Below, piece after piece: positions 1-13,340 of a stretch of 64,000 nt of DNA (the stretch's first letter is position 1; each line of letters starts with the position of its first letter). The translations under genes and the position numbers were made by a program. The notes beneath the pieces were generated by a model. The model ran no database searches. It was given only the letters and a program-made list of their open reading frames with translations, and was not told the origin of the DNA. The stretch is from Suillus spraguei (lineage: Eukaryota > Basidiomycota > Agaricomycetes > Boletales > Suillaceae). The DNA is taken from assembly GCA_016800925.1 (NCBI GenBank), contig JABCPU010000065.1, positions 62,001-126,000 on the forward strand, in the 5' to 3' direction.

Positions 1-458
1 CAAGTCAAACGACGAGGATTTAGGCAGGACAGAAACCAAAAAATCAACTTGTAGAAAAGGATTGTTCAATGCTCTAATATTTCAGATTCGTCTTTATCAA
101 TGCCAGTTTTATTGCACACTGTACGTGCATCGACATACTTGTTTAGATCATAGCAAAGTCGGGTGCCTCGCTCCTCAGGATATCACTAACTGGAAAACTC
201 CTCCACTACACATGACAACTACATTTCAAATCTCTGTTTGAGATGCCGACAGTAGCCTTGCGATATTGACGGGATCCCGAATTTACTGGGAGGTTCTGAC
301 ATGCACGACCGACTGGAGCGCGTCAAGATCATTCAATATGTTTGCTGCGATAGAGCCCCGAATGATCTAAGCACGCGTCAGTGGTCTTACACCACAATGG
401 ACTCTACAGGTCACGGTTACATGCAGAAAATGAAGACCAGATAACCACAAACTTTGTA
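1..458. other. no gene recognised at window start
   Basis: No coding segment, RNA gene or repeat was recognised here. It lies downstream of the RSA3-like stop codon and probably holds that gene's 3' untranslated region and the spacer to a gene outside the window. Confidence 0.4.
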
Positions 459-1117
459 TCATTCGCCCATGACAACATCCACTTCGTTCATGTCTGTCCC
501 ACTAGCAGACGAAGATAACGTAAAAATATCTGCCCCAGCTGCGAGCGAATCAATAAGTAGTGCTAGCTTGGAGGGTCCCAAATTTGGCTCCTGCGAGAAT
601 TACTCATGAGGATCGACCATTGTATGAAACAAATACCACTGACCTTTCGTATTTCCTCAAGGTCTTCCTTGAATCCCTCCGCAAGGGATGACATCCAGAA
701 CTTCCTGAATTTGTCTTTCATGGCTTGTTCACGCGCCTCATCATCCGCAGATAGATTTGGTGGCAGAAAGGATGGTATTTCTGCACTAGGCAAGGAGGGT
801 GAAGGTGATCTTGGTCGAGGGGGGTCTTTTTCGTTGGTAACTTTGAGACTATTGGTCTGCATCTGTTCCTTTACCATGGATGTGCCAACGTCGTCATCAT
901 CCGATTCGGAGTCGCTATCCGAGGATGCAGATTCAGACGACGAACTCGTGTCGGATTCAGGTTGTTTGGTTGGCAGAGGCGCTGGCTTTTGAGGTGTGGA
1001 TTCATCCGAAGATGAATCATCAGACGAAGACGAAGACGAAGAGCTGGAGGATACGGCGCGTCTTTTGCGTTTCCTGTTCCTCCTGCGAGCAGCAGGCTTT
1101 GATGCTGGCGGGCCCAT
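459..1117 (-). CDS. RSA3: ribosome-assembly protein 3 (RSA3) family
   Basis: Two exons, 1117-644 and 590-459, encode about 201 residues; the intron 643-591 begins GTCAGT and ends GCAG and joins the exons in phase 0. The N-terminus is basic (RRRNRKRKRR), followed by a long Ser/Asp/Glu tract (residues about 22-75), a linker, and a C-terminal helical module with KFRKFWMSSLAEGF and, after the intron, SKLALLIDSLAAGADIF. That C-terminal pattern is the RSA3 signature; in yeast the protein acts in the nucleolus on early 60S pre-ribosomal particles. Reading on without splicing would end in an unrelated tail, so the second exon is needed. The start is the first ATG before the basic block. The gene is divergent from ADE2 with 143 bp between the start codons, so the two may share a promoter. 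Confidence 0.8.
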
Positions 1118-1260
1118 CTATCGAACTCAAGCTTGTCAATAAATTTCAGCACATACTACTTACAATCTGTGATTACATAATATTGATCATGATCATCTTT
1201 GCAAATCTCAATCTTCCACTCTTCACGCGCACGATCTACGCGAATCGACTTTAAGAAACG
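1118..1260. promoter_or_regulatory. shared divergent promoter region RSA3/ADE2
   Basis: Only 143 bp separate the two divergent start codons, so both core promoters and 5' leaders must lie here or overlap the coding ends. No clear TATA box was picked out. The assignment is an inference from layout. Confidence 0.45.
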
Positions 1261-3223
1261 ATGAGTAGCAAGGTCGTCGGGGTTCTTGGTGCGCGTGAGC
1301 TCACAGCGTTGAATTTTCTCGATTAAAGCGCTCATGATATCTACCAGGCTATTTCTCTAGCACTTTATCATCTCCTCTGATTTGCTTGTTGCAGGCGGAG
1401 GTCAGCTCGGGCGAATGCTAGCCGCTTCGGCGGCTCTGCTCAACATCAATATAGTATTTCTCGATGCTGGACAAAATAGCCCAGCAAAGCAGATCGTCTC
1501 CCCTCGATCTCCCTTTCTTGCTCACATCGATGGATCTTTCATAGACCCAGAAAAAATCAAGGCGTTGGCCAGCAAGGTCGACATTCTAACTGTTGAGATC
1601 GAGCATATCGATGCGAGTGTACTTGAAGAGATCCAGTCTGCCCAAGGAGCTGTCATCCATCCCAGTCCGTCTACGTTGAAGACTATTCAAGATAAATTCA
1701 TACAGAAACAACATCTCCAGAGTCACCAATGCCCCGTGTCAGAGTTTGTCCGTGTCGAATCCAACGTAACATCAATACAGGAAACTGGGGAAAAATTTGG
1801 TCTACCATTTATGCTTAAAAGTCGTACTTTGGCGTATGACGGACGGGGTAATTTTGTTGTTCGGGATATTGCTCAAGTTGAAGAGGCCATCTCTGCCCTC
1901 GGGAATCGTCCCTTGTATGCAGAGAAGTGGGTACCGTTCGTGAAGGAAATCGCTGTCATGGTGGTGCGTTCCACAACAGGGGAGATTCGCTCATACCCTG
2001 CTGTGGAGACCGTTCACAAAGACAACATTTGTCACTTGGTTTTTGCCCCCCTGCGAAGTCGCGATCCACAGGTCGGTGTCCGCGCACAGAGCGTAGCCGA
2101 AGCCGCAGTCAAGACCTTCCAGGGCGCTGGTGTCTTTGGAGTTGAAATGTTCCTCATGGAAGACGGTAGAAGATAGTTTCTCCTGGATTGTATGGCCCAA
2201 CCTAACGCATAGACTCCATCAGGTTCTATATATATTAACGAAATTGCCCCTCGGCCACATAATTCTGGTCATTATACCATAGAAGCTTGCGAAACTTCCC
2301 AGTACGAAAATCATCTGCGCGCTATACTCTCACTCCCGCTTGGCTCTACTTCACTGAAGGTGTCTTCAGCCGCAATGCTGAACATCATTGGCGCTTCATC
2401 CAACATGGCAGAAGTCACAGATTTCGCATCTGGGTGTATCAAGACAGATGGCTGTGCGGTCCATCTGTATGGCAAATCGGAGTGTCGCAAAGGACGCAAA
2501 ATGGGACACGTCACCATCGTGGGCAACTCAGATTCAGAGGTCCGCTCTCGCCTGCGACCACTGTTAAAGGCACTGCCATTAGGGAGTAGCGAAGAAGAAC
2601 TCGCTCTATACGCCCCAGAGACCCCCGCACAAGGCAGCGGCTTTTCCCACAAATACCCGCTCGTCGGTGTGATCATGGGCTCCGATTCCGACCTTCCCGT
2701 AATGTTGCCGGCTGCCCGCATTCTGGATCGGTTTAAGATTCCCTATGAACTTACCATTGTATCTGCGCATCGTACACCAGATCGCCTCGTCGAATATGCA
2801 AGGTCAGCGAGCTCAAGGGGTTTGAGGACGATTATTGCTGGAGCAGGTGGTGCAGCACATCTTCCTGGCATGGTTGCTGCCATGACTGCGCTTCCTGTTA
2901 TTGGAGTTCCTGTGAAAGGTAGCTCGCTCGATGGTGTCGATTCGTTGCATAGTATCGTGCAAATGCCGGTGAGTTGAGGTCTCTACGTATTTACCTGGTT
3001 TTTTGATGTCTGAGTGTCACCACAGCGAGGTATACCTGTGGCGACGGTTGCAATTAACGGCGGTATGAATGCTGGATTGCTAGCTGTGCGAATCCTCGGG
3101 GCTGGTATACCTCATCTATATGCAGACATTGATGGGTATCTGAGAGGACTAGAGAGCGAGGTTATCGCAAAGGTTGGAAAGTTGGAAGAAGTTGGTTGGG
3201 AGAAGTACGAGGTGAAGCGATAA
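1261..3223 (+). CDS. ADE2: phosphoribosylaminoimidazole carboxylase (PurK-PurE fusion)
   Basis: Four exons (1261-1288, 1395-2165, 2223-2968, 3026-3223) give 580 residues, close to the yeast enzyme. The first intron splits the N-terminal nucleotide-binding loop; splicing restores [12 protein letters not shown], which fixes both the start and the unusual GTGCGC donor. Residues about 1-390 are the PurK-type ATP-grasp part ([18 protein letters not shown]; later [15 protein letters not shown]). Residues about 420-580 are PurE-like, with [21 protein letters not shown] and [11 protein letters not shown]. The enzyme converts aminoimidazole ribonucleotide to its carboxylated form in purine synthesis, in the cytosol. 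No lesions were seen. Loss of this gene in fungi gives adenine auxotrophy with pigment accumulation. Confidence 0.96.
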
Positions 3224-3891
3224 TGGTGAAGATATACTGCACTCTTGTTCGGAGGGAGTTAGTTCTGCGGTACGTATACATACATGCGTTGCATTTTTAT
3301 CGGAGGGTTGTAAATTATTAACAGAAGATTGTACATGGTTTCATCTGTTCAGTAAGTTGATACAGGTACCAGGTTGAACACCCTTCTTCCGGTAGGGGTG
3401 TACCTCTTTTAGGGTACAGGTCTGGGAAAAATAATCTCTGTTGACATTGAAGCTGCACCAATGGAAATACACTCACCGGTAATGGCTACCTTCGTGGGTG
3501 CCCAAACATGCCGTCAACGATCTTGTTTGTCAATGGAAGAAACATATTCTCATCTGCCGTGCTACTCCAGCTTGTGCTGGCACGCCCTCCATGATGAGTC
3601 ACCGCAAGGATGTTGGAAATGACATTTGCATTCAGTACTAGTGTACGTGTGCGACAGGCCTAGGGTTTTGGTAACTGGACTGAATTCGAGCCTGAGCAGA
3701 AGTCAAGGGATGAAAGGGGCATGTACATTACAAATTTCCATTGAGAATCGAAATTCATTTCAAATAATTAAGCTGCCGCGGTACATTGCGAGGCGGCACC
3801 CCTAGTGTCACGATGACAGAGAAAGAATATTTACATAGTTATGACGTCATATTTCTGTATAAACTATCTTGGTATAGTTCAACGGGTATAT
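3224..3891. other. intergenic region between convergent ADE2 and ABC transporter genes
   Basis: No gene was recognised. The stretch should contain the 3' ends and poly(A) signals of two converging transcription units; nothing more specific is visible. Confidence 0.5.
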
Positions 3892-6800
3892 TCACGCCTC
3901 TGCGTTCTCTTCTGCATCATCAACCTGGACCTCAGCTACACCAGCCTCCATCGCCATAGAACGGAAGATAGAATTCTTGTTTTCCAGCAAATTCTTTGGA
4001 CTATCAAATTCTGCAATCTAAATCCGCCAATCAACAACAAATTATGAAATGGTCGTCATTGGACTTTTCTTACCTTTCCAGCATCTAAAACCAGAACCCT
4101 GTCAGACTCCATGATTGTGTTTAAGCGGTGCCTATAGGTTCATTATTAACGCTAGTCATCGATGATAAACATGTGACATACGCAATGGTTAGAATGGTCA
4201 CATCGCGGAAGATTGGACCCCGGATGATTTCTTGAATCGCTCGGTCGGTGTCTAGATCGACTGCAGATGTTGCTATAGCATCATGCACATTAGCCTCGCA
4301 GAAGAACAAGACATTGCTCATGCAAACCTTCGTCGAGGACAAGCACTTTAGTCTAGGGAGTGTCAGAGATAAAACCTTACGATCAACCAAAACAAATGCG
4401 CGTACCTTGCGCAAGAGCGCCCTCGCGAAGCACAAGAGCTGTCTCTGACCCGCTGAAAGCGATGAACCCGCCTCCTGAACCGCAGCATCTAGTCCTCCAG
4501 GGAGTGATTCGACATATACCTTCAGATGGGCCTGCACAAGCGTCGTTAGTAAGCGTCAGGAGCGCAAGTACATTTCAAAGACGCACATGATCCAGAGCAG
4601 TCCATATATCAACGTCCTGGTGTTCACCAGCAGGGTCAATGTTCTCTCGCAATGTGCCCTCGAACAAATCTGGGTTTTGAGGAACAATGGATATCGCAGA
4701 ACGCACTGATGGAGGATCGATCAAAGGGTGCCTTGGAAAATTTAGAGAAGACGCACAGTCATGGAGGCCAAGTTTAGTGATATCCACTTTGTCAATGAAG
4801 ATAGTTCCAGATGCAGGCTCGATGATCCGGAATAGTGCAAGAAGAAGCTGCAAAATATCGTCACAGTCCAAAAAAACAACAAAAAAATGTCTCACAGATG
4901 ATTTCCCTGCCCCAGTTCGGCCACATATTCCAACTTTCTCTTTGGGTTTCTGGAGCATCTAGAGTCAGCGTGTATTTGTTAGAAACCTGGCGGAATGACT
5001 GACTAGGGTCATGGAAATATCCTTGAGGACTAGATCAAGCCCAGGCCGATACCGTGCCGAGTACTCCCTAAATCGGACAAATTCAATACAATTTTCGTGC
5101 ACACAGCGACACGAACTCACCGGAATTCAACCTCCCCAGCCGTGGGCCACTCAGAGGCAGGTTTATTCTCAGCGATCTCATAAGGAGCTTCTGGCTCAAG
5201 GTCTTTCGAGTAGTGGACGATACGCTCGACGCTAACCACGTTCTGTTCCACTTCACTCGCCGAGCGGACTAACCAGTTCTGTGGCCACTTAGTTATCAAA
5301 ACCCCGGAACGAAGGGAAAGCCACCTACTAGTGAACCTGTTGTGTTCAACGCATACGACAGAACTAGACCGACCAAGCCCGCATCGACATTGCTGGTCAC
5401 AACGCCAGCAACAGCCAAAACAGCCGTGACGAAGATAATCACAGCTCCAACAAACTCCAATCTTACTGCGAGCCAACGGTTGACAGCAGTGCTAGGGAGG
5501 TAGCACAACTGATTACGATCAATACGGCGTGCGTTGTTCGCAATGAAAACGGATTGTTGGTCGTAGGCCCGGATAGTGGAAATCCCGGCCAAGGATTCCG
5601 AGAACCACGCAAAGATGGGTGAGCGGGACACCGCGTCTAGACGTTTGAGTTCACGCGACGTCGCGAGATAGTACCTACAATGATGTCAGGATGATTCTGG
5701 AAGAAGAACAAGGTCATTCATACGCGGTGACCTTGGAGTAGAACCACCCCAGAGGAATGACGGCGATCAAAAAGGGCGGGAAGCTGAACCCAATGACTAT
5801 TAAAATAGAAGCGCAGAGCGCACCCGTGCGTATCAAATTTTGGATCACTCGCGCCAGGATTTGATCGACAACATATGTGTCGCGTGAAAACAAGTTCAGG
5901 ATACTGTAACAAGAGACTGAGAAATCATTCCGCAGTTTACTGATCTAACGCACCGTCCCGTTGGCGTTGTCTCAAAAAAGCTGAGAGGCGCACGCATGAC
6001 CGAGTGTAGCATCTAAAAAATCAGTGAAAAACATTTCACCAATACTTGGAACGTAACACTGACCGAATCATGAAGGTACTTTGAGCTCCGAAGCGAGCAG
6101 AGAACCCAAATCAGAAGCGCAGCACAACCACCCAGGCAAATGGCAATCAAACTAAACAATCCATATCCCAGGAAAAATTTGTCAGTCAATCCCACGTTGA
6201 CACCCATCTCGCGGTTATGCTCGCTCCAGAGCCTGAGCATTAGATTCGACGTGACAGATACCACCTGCTGCAGGACCGTAGCAAATACAAATAATGCGAA
6301 CCCCTTTTTTGATGCTGCATGGAGATACTGCGAGTATACTTCCATCTTGACCCGGCCCTGTTCACTGTGCTCCTTTGTGATGCCATCGGAAGGGGCGTCA
6401 CGCAGCGCAGACGGTGCAGCGAGGACGGCTTTTTTGAAACTTTTTCTACGAAATGTCTTCTCTGATACATGTTCAAGCTCTCCGACAAGGGTAGTTTGCA
6501 TATCCCCCTCGCTTGTGGTGGGAGTGGCCGCGCCACTGGACCGTCCAGGTGTGGTCCTTCCAGAGCTAGGACCGCTCACAGCGTGACCGTGGCTATCATC
6601 AATCCAATTAGATTGCGTCAAACATCATGGATCGAAATATACGCACACTAGCTTGCGTACTTCACTATCCGGATTCGACAGCAACTCGTTGTATGAGCCA
6701 CTCTCCAAGATAATACCTCGGCGCAGGTAAACAAGTTGATCAAACTGCTTGAGATACGAGATGCTGTTGGTGACAAGAATGCGCGCTTTGGTTGCGAGTA

Positions 6801-9800
6801 AGCCTTGAGGACCAATGACATTATCTAACGATGTCATCAATTAAAGGAGTCGGTTTGGGATCAGATGCTTTTACTCACCAAAGACATGTCGGGCAACATG
6901 GGAATCGACGGCGGCTAAAACATCATCAAGAAGAACCCTGCAGAACACATACATCAGCAGCACACCGTGTATGGACAGAAAACACTTACAGATCTGCGCG
7001 AGCATAAATCGCACGAGCAAGCCCGACACGAGCACGTTGGCCACCGCTAAGCTGAGAGATCATTTACCTTTGACAGATACTTTACTATCCCGAAGTACTT
7101 ACAGTAATGCCTATAGAACAGACACCGTGAACATTATTAGGCGCCGAATATATGGACAAAAACATACCCTTTTCGCCGACCTCCGTCAGATCACCTTGTG
7201 GGAGAAGGTCCAAGTCGGGCTTCAAAGCACAAGCTATAGAGAAGGTCAGTCCCAATCTCACACGATTGATCATGCACATACCTTCAATAACAAGGTAATA
7301 GAACGCCTCATTGTACTCATGCGAGAAAAGGATATTGTCTCGAACCGTCGCAGAAAGAATCCTGTTCACCTGTGAGCGAACATAAGGAAAGTGCCGAATA
7401 TGCGACGCACCAAGGATTCTGAGCAGCATAAGCTACATTACCGAACAAAGTCACCTCACCCTCTGTCTTTCGCATGTCCCCGATAATCGCTGACAGCAAG
7501 CTACTCTTCCCGCTGCCCACACGACCGAGTACACCTACTAGCTCCCCCTTACGCACCGTCAAGTTGATATCTTCCAAGGCAGCTGAAATATCCTGTTTGT
7601 TCCACTGGAACTCGCCACCTTTGATTGAAAGCACCTATTCACAAACGTGAAAACGATCATCAAGTAGCTACAGAATTACTGACCTCGTCTCCAATACTCA
7701 GACTGTTTTCCTGCGCCTTCACAAGTGCATTCTGCTGCAGCTCTTCAGCGTGCAGGAAGCTTGAAAGACGTTTGACAGAAACAAGTGCCTCGATGACGTT
7801 TGACGTGACTTGACTGAACTGCGGCATGGTCAATAATAGCTGAGGTTGCAATGCAACTGTTGCTCACCATACCAAGTGGGAACTGGAGAAGCATGAACAA
7901 CGAGATCGCGGGGAAGATGACGTCAGCTGTGAGTGGTCGCGACGAGAACACAGATGCAGTGGCAAAAGAACAAAACGCCACAATTACTGAGTGATTTCTT
8001 CGTTAGTTGTGAGCGACGAGTCAAAAGCAAGGGACACACGAGGAACGCCTCCCCAAAGCGTCGAATTAAGAGCCTGATGGATGCGCAAGGGTGAACACGA
8101 GTTACTCTGTCTGAGAATCAATGCGTACCGTTACAATGCCAATTTTCTTCACCATCTTCAGCTCTAAATCATTGCGCACGTGCAGAACGCGGCGTATGAA
8201 TGCATATTCCCATGCATAAAGCTTGATACTGCACGAATAGCGATCATTAATGAAAGTCTTGGCAGCACGAGGCTGACGTACCTTTTAATATTAGCCAAAA
8301 GCTCGCTCATTAGCCTCGTTCGCTGATCTCGGTTCTTCATTTGTTCTTCCTGCATCTTCTTCAGCATCCTTGCGATCGTTGTATTCAGCGGAATAGAGAT
8401 TATCATGATTGCAACCCCGACAAAAGCCGACCATCCAAGAAGGTTGTATAATGATACAAAAGCCAGTATGATCTGACAATAGCGTGAGCTTGGTTATTAT
8501 ATAGCATACTTCATCCTACCTGGAATGGTCCAGATATCACAATTATACCATAGGTGCATAGGTCCTGTAGCCTGGTCGCATCGACAGACATCAAATTGAC
8601 AATATCTCCAGATGCTCGACTCCCTCGCTCGTCGCTAGAGAGCACGAGAGACTTCTTGTAGATAGCAGTCACCAAGCCAGCACGAACACGCATGCCTGTC
8701 TCGAAGCAGATTTGAAAGTACTGTTCATGTTGGTCAGTACGGTGAACACGAACACATTGGCCGGGTTACCTGGTGGAGAACGACTGTTTGCGCTATAGAA
8801 GCCACAAACATGATGATAGCGATGGCATATCCCTGGAGAGGGCTCTGACCAACAAGGAAATTATCCCCGTCTTTCGTGCTCTGATAGTCTGAGATGTATG
8901 CCAAGAGCCATCGAAGAAATTGAGGTTGCAGGAATGCGAGACTGTCCTGCAAGATTTTCAAGCATGCAGCACCTACATACGGGCCACCATACGATAGGAA
9001 CAATGCGAGCCATACGGACGAGCTGCGATTCGGTCGCACAAATATAATATGTTTATAAACATTGCACTCACTGTTTCTCCAGAGCGCTCTGCAGATCGTT
9101 TCCGAGATTCTCGGACTGGTCACGGGGAAGCAAAGCCGGCAAGTCGGCTTCCGTAATAAAGTCCATCGAACCTTTCTGCATCAATGGTGTCAACCACGCG
9201 AATGACCAGATACTATACACGTTTGCCGTGACCACTGGACTCTCCGTATTATCTTTGATCGAATCAGCAGGTGAGATGCATTCGACTGCGTATGCAGGAA
9301 GAGCAAAAAGTTCGACGGCCCATTTTAAAAGAACCACGAAGAGTCTCTCTGAAATTTCGTCCTGCGTGAACGATCTAGTCCATATCGCAAGGCCGACGGT
9401 GTAACAAGGCCAGAATAGTAGGAGGATGGTTGATGATGACCGCGTCCGACGATGGTTCAGCCGGGTGAGCACCCAAGACGCGAGCAGTGTAAGTGGTTCG
9501 AGTACGTAAGGCCATACGACCGATGATGTTCGCTTCAGAAACAAGACGACGAAGAGGTTGAAGCAAGACGCGACAATGGCCAGTCCCAACAAAGTCTGCA
9601 CACCAAATTAGTACTAGGTAGACACAAAACTATTGGAAATTCGGAATGCACCAATTTCGCCCACAGCCTCCAACGACTTTTCTGCGAGATATCATGAGAC
9701 GGAAGATATCTCAAGGTCCAAATTTTGCATGTCGCGGACAGTAGCAATAGAGCTAGAAGGGAGGTCAAAATGACGCCCTCCTCGAAGCAAAGAGTGAAAT

Positions 9801-9858
9801 CAAGTTCACGAAGACCCGACAGGATACGCCACCCTTCAGCGTCCCGACAAGACGCCAT
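3892..9858 (-). CDS. ABCC/MRP-type full ABC transporter (YCF1-like)
   Basis: A long gene broken by many short introns. From the N-terminus it shows: a TMD0-type hydrophobic region after [10 protein letters not shown] (the chosen start; an in-frame ATG further upstream lacks family similarity); TMD1 (8.2-9.1 kb); NBD1 with Walker [12 protein letters not shown], signature LSGGQRARV and Walker [14 protein letters not shown]2 (5.3-6.3 kb); and NBD2 with Walker [10 protein letters not shown], signature [16 protein letters not shown] and, across two introns, VLVLDEATSAVD followed by the switch AHRLNT. The C-terminus is acidic ([10 protein letters not shown]). This is the order of TMD0-bearing MRP transporters, which export glutathione or other conjugates, often into the vacuole. 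The junctions checked in NBD1, NBD2 and the C-terminus splice in frame and no nonsense codon was seen. The substrate cannot be told from sequence. Confidence 0.9.
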
Positions 9859-10440
9859 AAGATGCAATGATAATGACCGATGGAGGCGAAGAGATATTTG
9901 AATGATATAGGCCCGGAGGTCGGTCCGCCAATTATTCTCACCGATTACAAATTTATACAAGTCGCTTCGGTTACAGTATAGGACCAGCATTTGAGCCAGG
10001 CCGAACACTCGGACGACATGGCAGATATACTTATGATGGTGTAGAGCAATCGAATGAGTGATGCGTGCACAATACGAGAATCAGTACAATGTCGACCAGC
10101 CCTAATAGAGTACGAAAGTACTTATCATCTAAGTGATTATCATACCGTAACATTCCTCACGCACACGCTAGCTACTTGGGGCAATCTCTTAGCAAGTCCT
10201 CGTGACTGGACTGAGATGTGTAAGCATGACCCAAGAGTAGTGTTTCTTGACTCCGGAAATAAAAGATTCTTTGATAAATCATTTCTACTCGACAGTGTAC
10301 AAGATTCATGTATTTCAAAAGGGTCGAGAAACGAATGTCGAGTGTGTGGTAGCTATTTGGCTCAAATGCCGGTCCTATACTGTATATTACCCAAGGTTCA
10401 TTCGCAGACGAGTTATAAAGTTTGAAGACATGGAATATTA
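9859..10440. other. intergenic region, ABC transporter promoter side
   Basis: This stretch lies between the start of the ABC transporter and the stop of the next minus-strand gene. Open frames in it have no family resemblance and no codon signal I could support. It probably carries the transporter promoter. Confidence 0.4.
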
Positions 10441-11661
10441 CTATAGCGGGGTAGGAACGTTCCAACCTGGAACAGCGTCTTCCGGGTCGAGGTTCACCAA
10501 CAATCTAAACGAAGTAGCCGCTGCTTCATGAAATAGACTGCGACGACTTGACTTCTGCTTCTGATAACGCGTCTTCGGATGCATAGTGTGGATTCGGGAT
10601 GGCGAGTGATCAGGTACCGAAGATGCAGGCGCCTTTCTCGCAGTAGCAGCAGAAGCCAGGTTCTTGATCGATAGATTCTCTCCGAGGGCCAAACGCATGC
10701 GGCGCTCCAAACAGACTTCCCTCGGGATGTGGGGTATTTCTTTCTCCTTCATCACAAGTGATTGCCTCATCAATGTACCAGCTCCCAGCGTCTTCACGAG
10801 AGCTTTGCGAAGGTCGTTTGTCTTCTGGCTATTCGGCCCCAGGACTGGATGATATGACGGACTGATGCTACCGTGGCGTACTTGCGAATCTTTCACTTTG
10901 CGCCTGGTTACACTGTTTGCGAGTACCTTGACATACTCTCTTCTCCTTAGGGTGGCTTTACATACGCTCGAAACATCTTCAGGATAACGAGAGCTCCAGG
11001 GTAGCTGGGAGGCCAAAGGTGGAAACAAGGGTGCATATTTGATGAGACTCATTCCACGTGCTCCTGCTGGATAACGCAGCTGCTCATAGGTTGTGATGGT
11101 ACGCCAAGGAACATGATGACTTGAGCATACCAAGTCGAGAACACCAAAAACTCTCCTGAAGGATTTCAGGCTCTTCGACACGTATAAATTGCCAATGCAA
11201 TGGGATTCACTCGCCTAGAAGTGAACAAAAAGGTTTCAGAAATGAGCAATGAAAGACAAAAGGTTAAACAACGTACCAGGAAGACCGTCAATGATCCTGT
11301 ATAACGCCCTTTCTGGTATATATACCACCTCGACGAGTAGTAGAATACGATCCTCTCGTAAAATTCTCCTTGACTGATAAGATTATCAAACTGTTCGAAC
11401 CATGGTCAAAGTTTAGTAGATGTGTAGTTCATCAATATCGCTGACCTTGTGCTGCGTTTCTTTATAAACTGTCATGGACTTGGCAGCGACAGGACTCCCA
11501 GGGCTGACACCTCGCTTCCACTCCACGGCGTAACTGAAGATATTGAACGTCATAAATGCAATCAGACTGATCACTGCGAGAAGAAGACGGTAGGCAATGT
11601 CTGTTACGGACATGACACTATGATTGACTGTAGGATGGTGTAAGGGAGGAGGACTGCTCAC
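10441..11661 (-). CDS. hypothetical single-pass membrane protein
   Basis: Not recognised as a known family. The exons appear to be: 11661 (or the inner ATG at 11613) to about 11455, with a hydrophobic segment LLLAVISLIAFMTFNIFSY; a short middle exon at about 11395-11283 encoding FDNLISQGEFYERIVFYYSS and onward; and a long exon from about 11218 to 10441. Introns GTCAGC...ACAG and GTACGT...CTAG join them in frame. The remainder is basic, with no motif I recognise, and ends NLDPEDAVPGWNVPTPL. A further intron inside the last exon (possible GTATGC donor at about 11132) cannot be excluded. The layout suggests a small N-terminal lumenal or external end, one transmembrane helix and a basic cytosolic tail. 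Confidence 0.55.
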
Positions 11662-13238
11662 CTGATTAAGAATTAAATACAGAACATGGCTCCGTTTCAG
11701 CCCAGGTCAGCCTCCGACCAAGTTCAAGACTTGAGGTCTTCAATAAAGCCAACATTCGTAGCTCGTCGAAGGGTGATCAGACCACTGATCACTTTCAGCC
11801 TGAGCATAATCCTACACGAGCTGGCGACGTGTTAAAAATACTACCAGTACACTCCACATGAGTCTGAACGATTGATGTGCACCCACAGCAAACATATTTT
11901 CAAATTGATACACCGGGCCGGTCCCCTCCGCGCAAAAGTTCAGTTATGGAACTTATGGTATATATATAATGCCTGAATTTTGATCGCGAAACGGAATGTA
12001 ATTGTAAAAGGGGAGAAGCAGAGCTTTGAAGGAGCCTCTTAAAGACTTAAAGACGTGTAGTCGTCGAAGGAAATCGTGAGTATGAAAGGATGCCGGAAAC
12101 TTCCGGCGTTTTCCATGTCAACTGAGTCGGAACTATTTGGCTGTCTGCAGCCTACCAATGTGCTACCACCATCACAGTTCGAGTCACTGCCAGTGCTATA
12201 GCCTGCTACTACTAAACTGCAACTACTAAAACTGCAACTGCATTCTCCATCGCCAGGACTCATTCATGGTCACTTCAACCCGACCAAGTTGAACAATCCA
12301 ATAATGGCACAACCATTAATGATTGCCGCAACTGTATCATAATCAACTCATCAGCTGCTTCCTTTCAAAATTATGTACTAAGCGTCTAGTACTTCGGCCG
12401 CCGTGACTAGTTCATAGTGTCCATCCTTCATTCTTACTAAGCTACGCCTCATTGGCATTGGCGATGCGTCGCATGACGACTTGCCATGAGTAGCAGTATC
12501 TCAGCCATACTAGTGGCAGTCAGCGCTAGGTACAACTTCAGCCGATGTACTCCGTAACACTGCAAGCTCGGGCTCTTAATCGTGGATGGACAGAGATGAA
12601 GCGATAAAGTCGGCACAGCATGCTCTGTTCCTAGATCCCGCCAGATCACTGCCTGATTCCGCACTGCAACAAGCCAGTACGTCCCTCGCACTTTTCCTTC
12701 TCAGTGACAATATTGGTTATGAGTCCCACTCTATGTCACCATTCCTGTTGAGGTGATCATCATAATTATATACGTTGCCTAACACGGTTAACATCGATAT
12801 GTGCTTGGTTTCAAGATACCTGAACAAAGTCAGTGCTCGGCTTCCTTACACCGTATATCCATTCTTTTCATACAGATTCCAGTCCATTTCTCCTGCATGG
12901 CATGCCTGACGAGGAGTCATTCGCCGTCTACATTTCTTCCTGTGCTACTTGGAGAATTGCGTTAAATTGTTGTGGCAACCTAGCAGTAGCACTGCTATGT
13001 GACACCTGGGGTCGGCTGTTCTGGTTATCCAAGTTGATTTACATTACGTCGGGGTCATTATTTTGCGGTACGCCACCATTCTTCAACGGGTTGACAGGTA
13101 GTACTAACTTCAGGGGCAGGACACTTGGCGTCCAGATGTCCAAGGCGCTGGTGGTCACGGAGCAACTGTTGATGACAGGGCGGAAAATCGATCCCAGTAA
13201 CAACAGCTTTGAATCGGGAAACACTTCTGCCCCTGCGA
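11662..13238. other. intergenic region between divergent genes
   Basis: This is a non-coding stretch between the hypothetical membrane protein (-) and laccase 1 (+). It contains short degenerate repeats (for example ACTAAACTGCAACTACTAAA near 12.21 kb). A 136-codon open frame at 12833-13243 has no family features. It is expected to hold the laccase 1 upstream region. Confidence 0.45.
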
Positions 13239-13246
13239 GATAAAAG
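13239..13246 (+). promoter_or_regulatory. probable TATA box of laccase 1
   Basis: GATAAAAG lies about 100 bp before the laccase 1 start codon, a position and sequence compatible with a fungal TATA element. Confidence 0.4.
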
Positions 13247-13340
13247 CCGCTAGAGGTATGCGTCCTTTCACCATAATCTTATCCTGCATCCCACTCCTTA
13301 TCCTGGGTGAGGAGAGTACTACCTATTTTAAATATTCACG

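Noticed and set aside
606..1254. Plus-strand open frames across the RSA3 gene
   Set aside because: Complement of the Ser/Asp-rich tract. The minus-strand two-exon model has a clear family signature.
9859..10008. Upstream in-frame ATG at 10008 as the ABC transporter start
   Set aside because: The extra 50 residues are not like the family. [10 protein letters not shown] at 9858 fits the usual N-terminus.
12833..13243. 136-codon open frame before laccase 1
   Set aside because: No family resemblance and odd composition. It overlaps the probable laccase 1 promoter.
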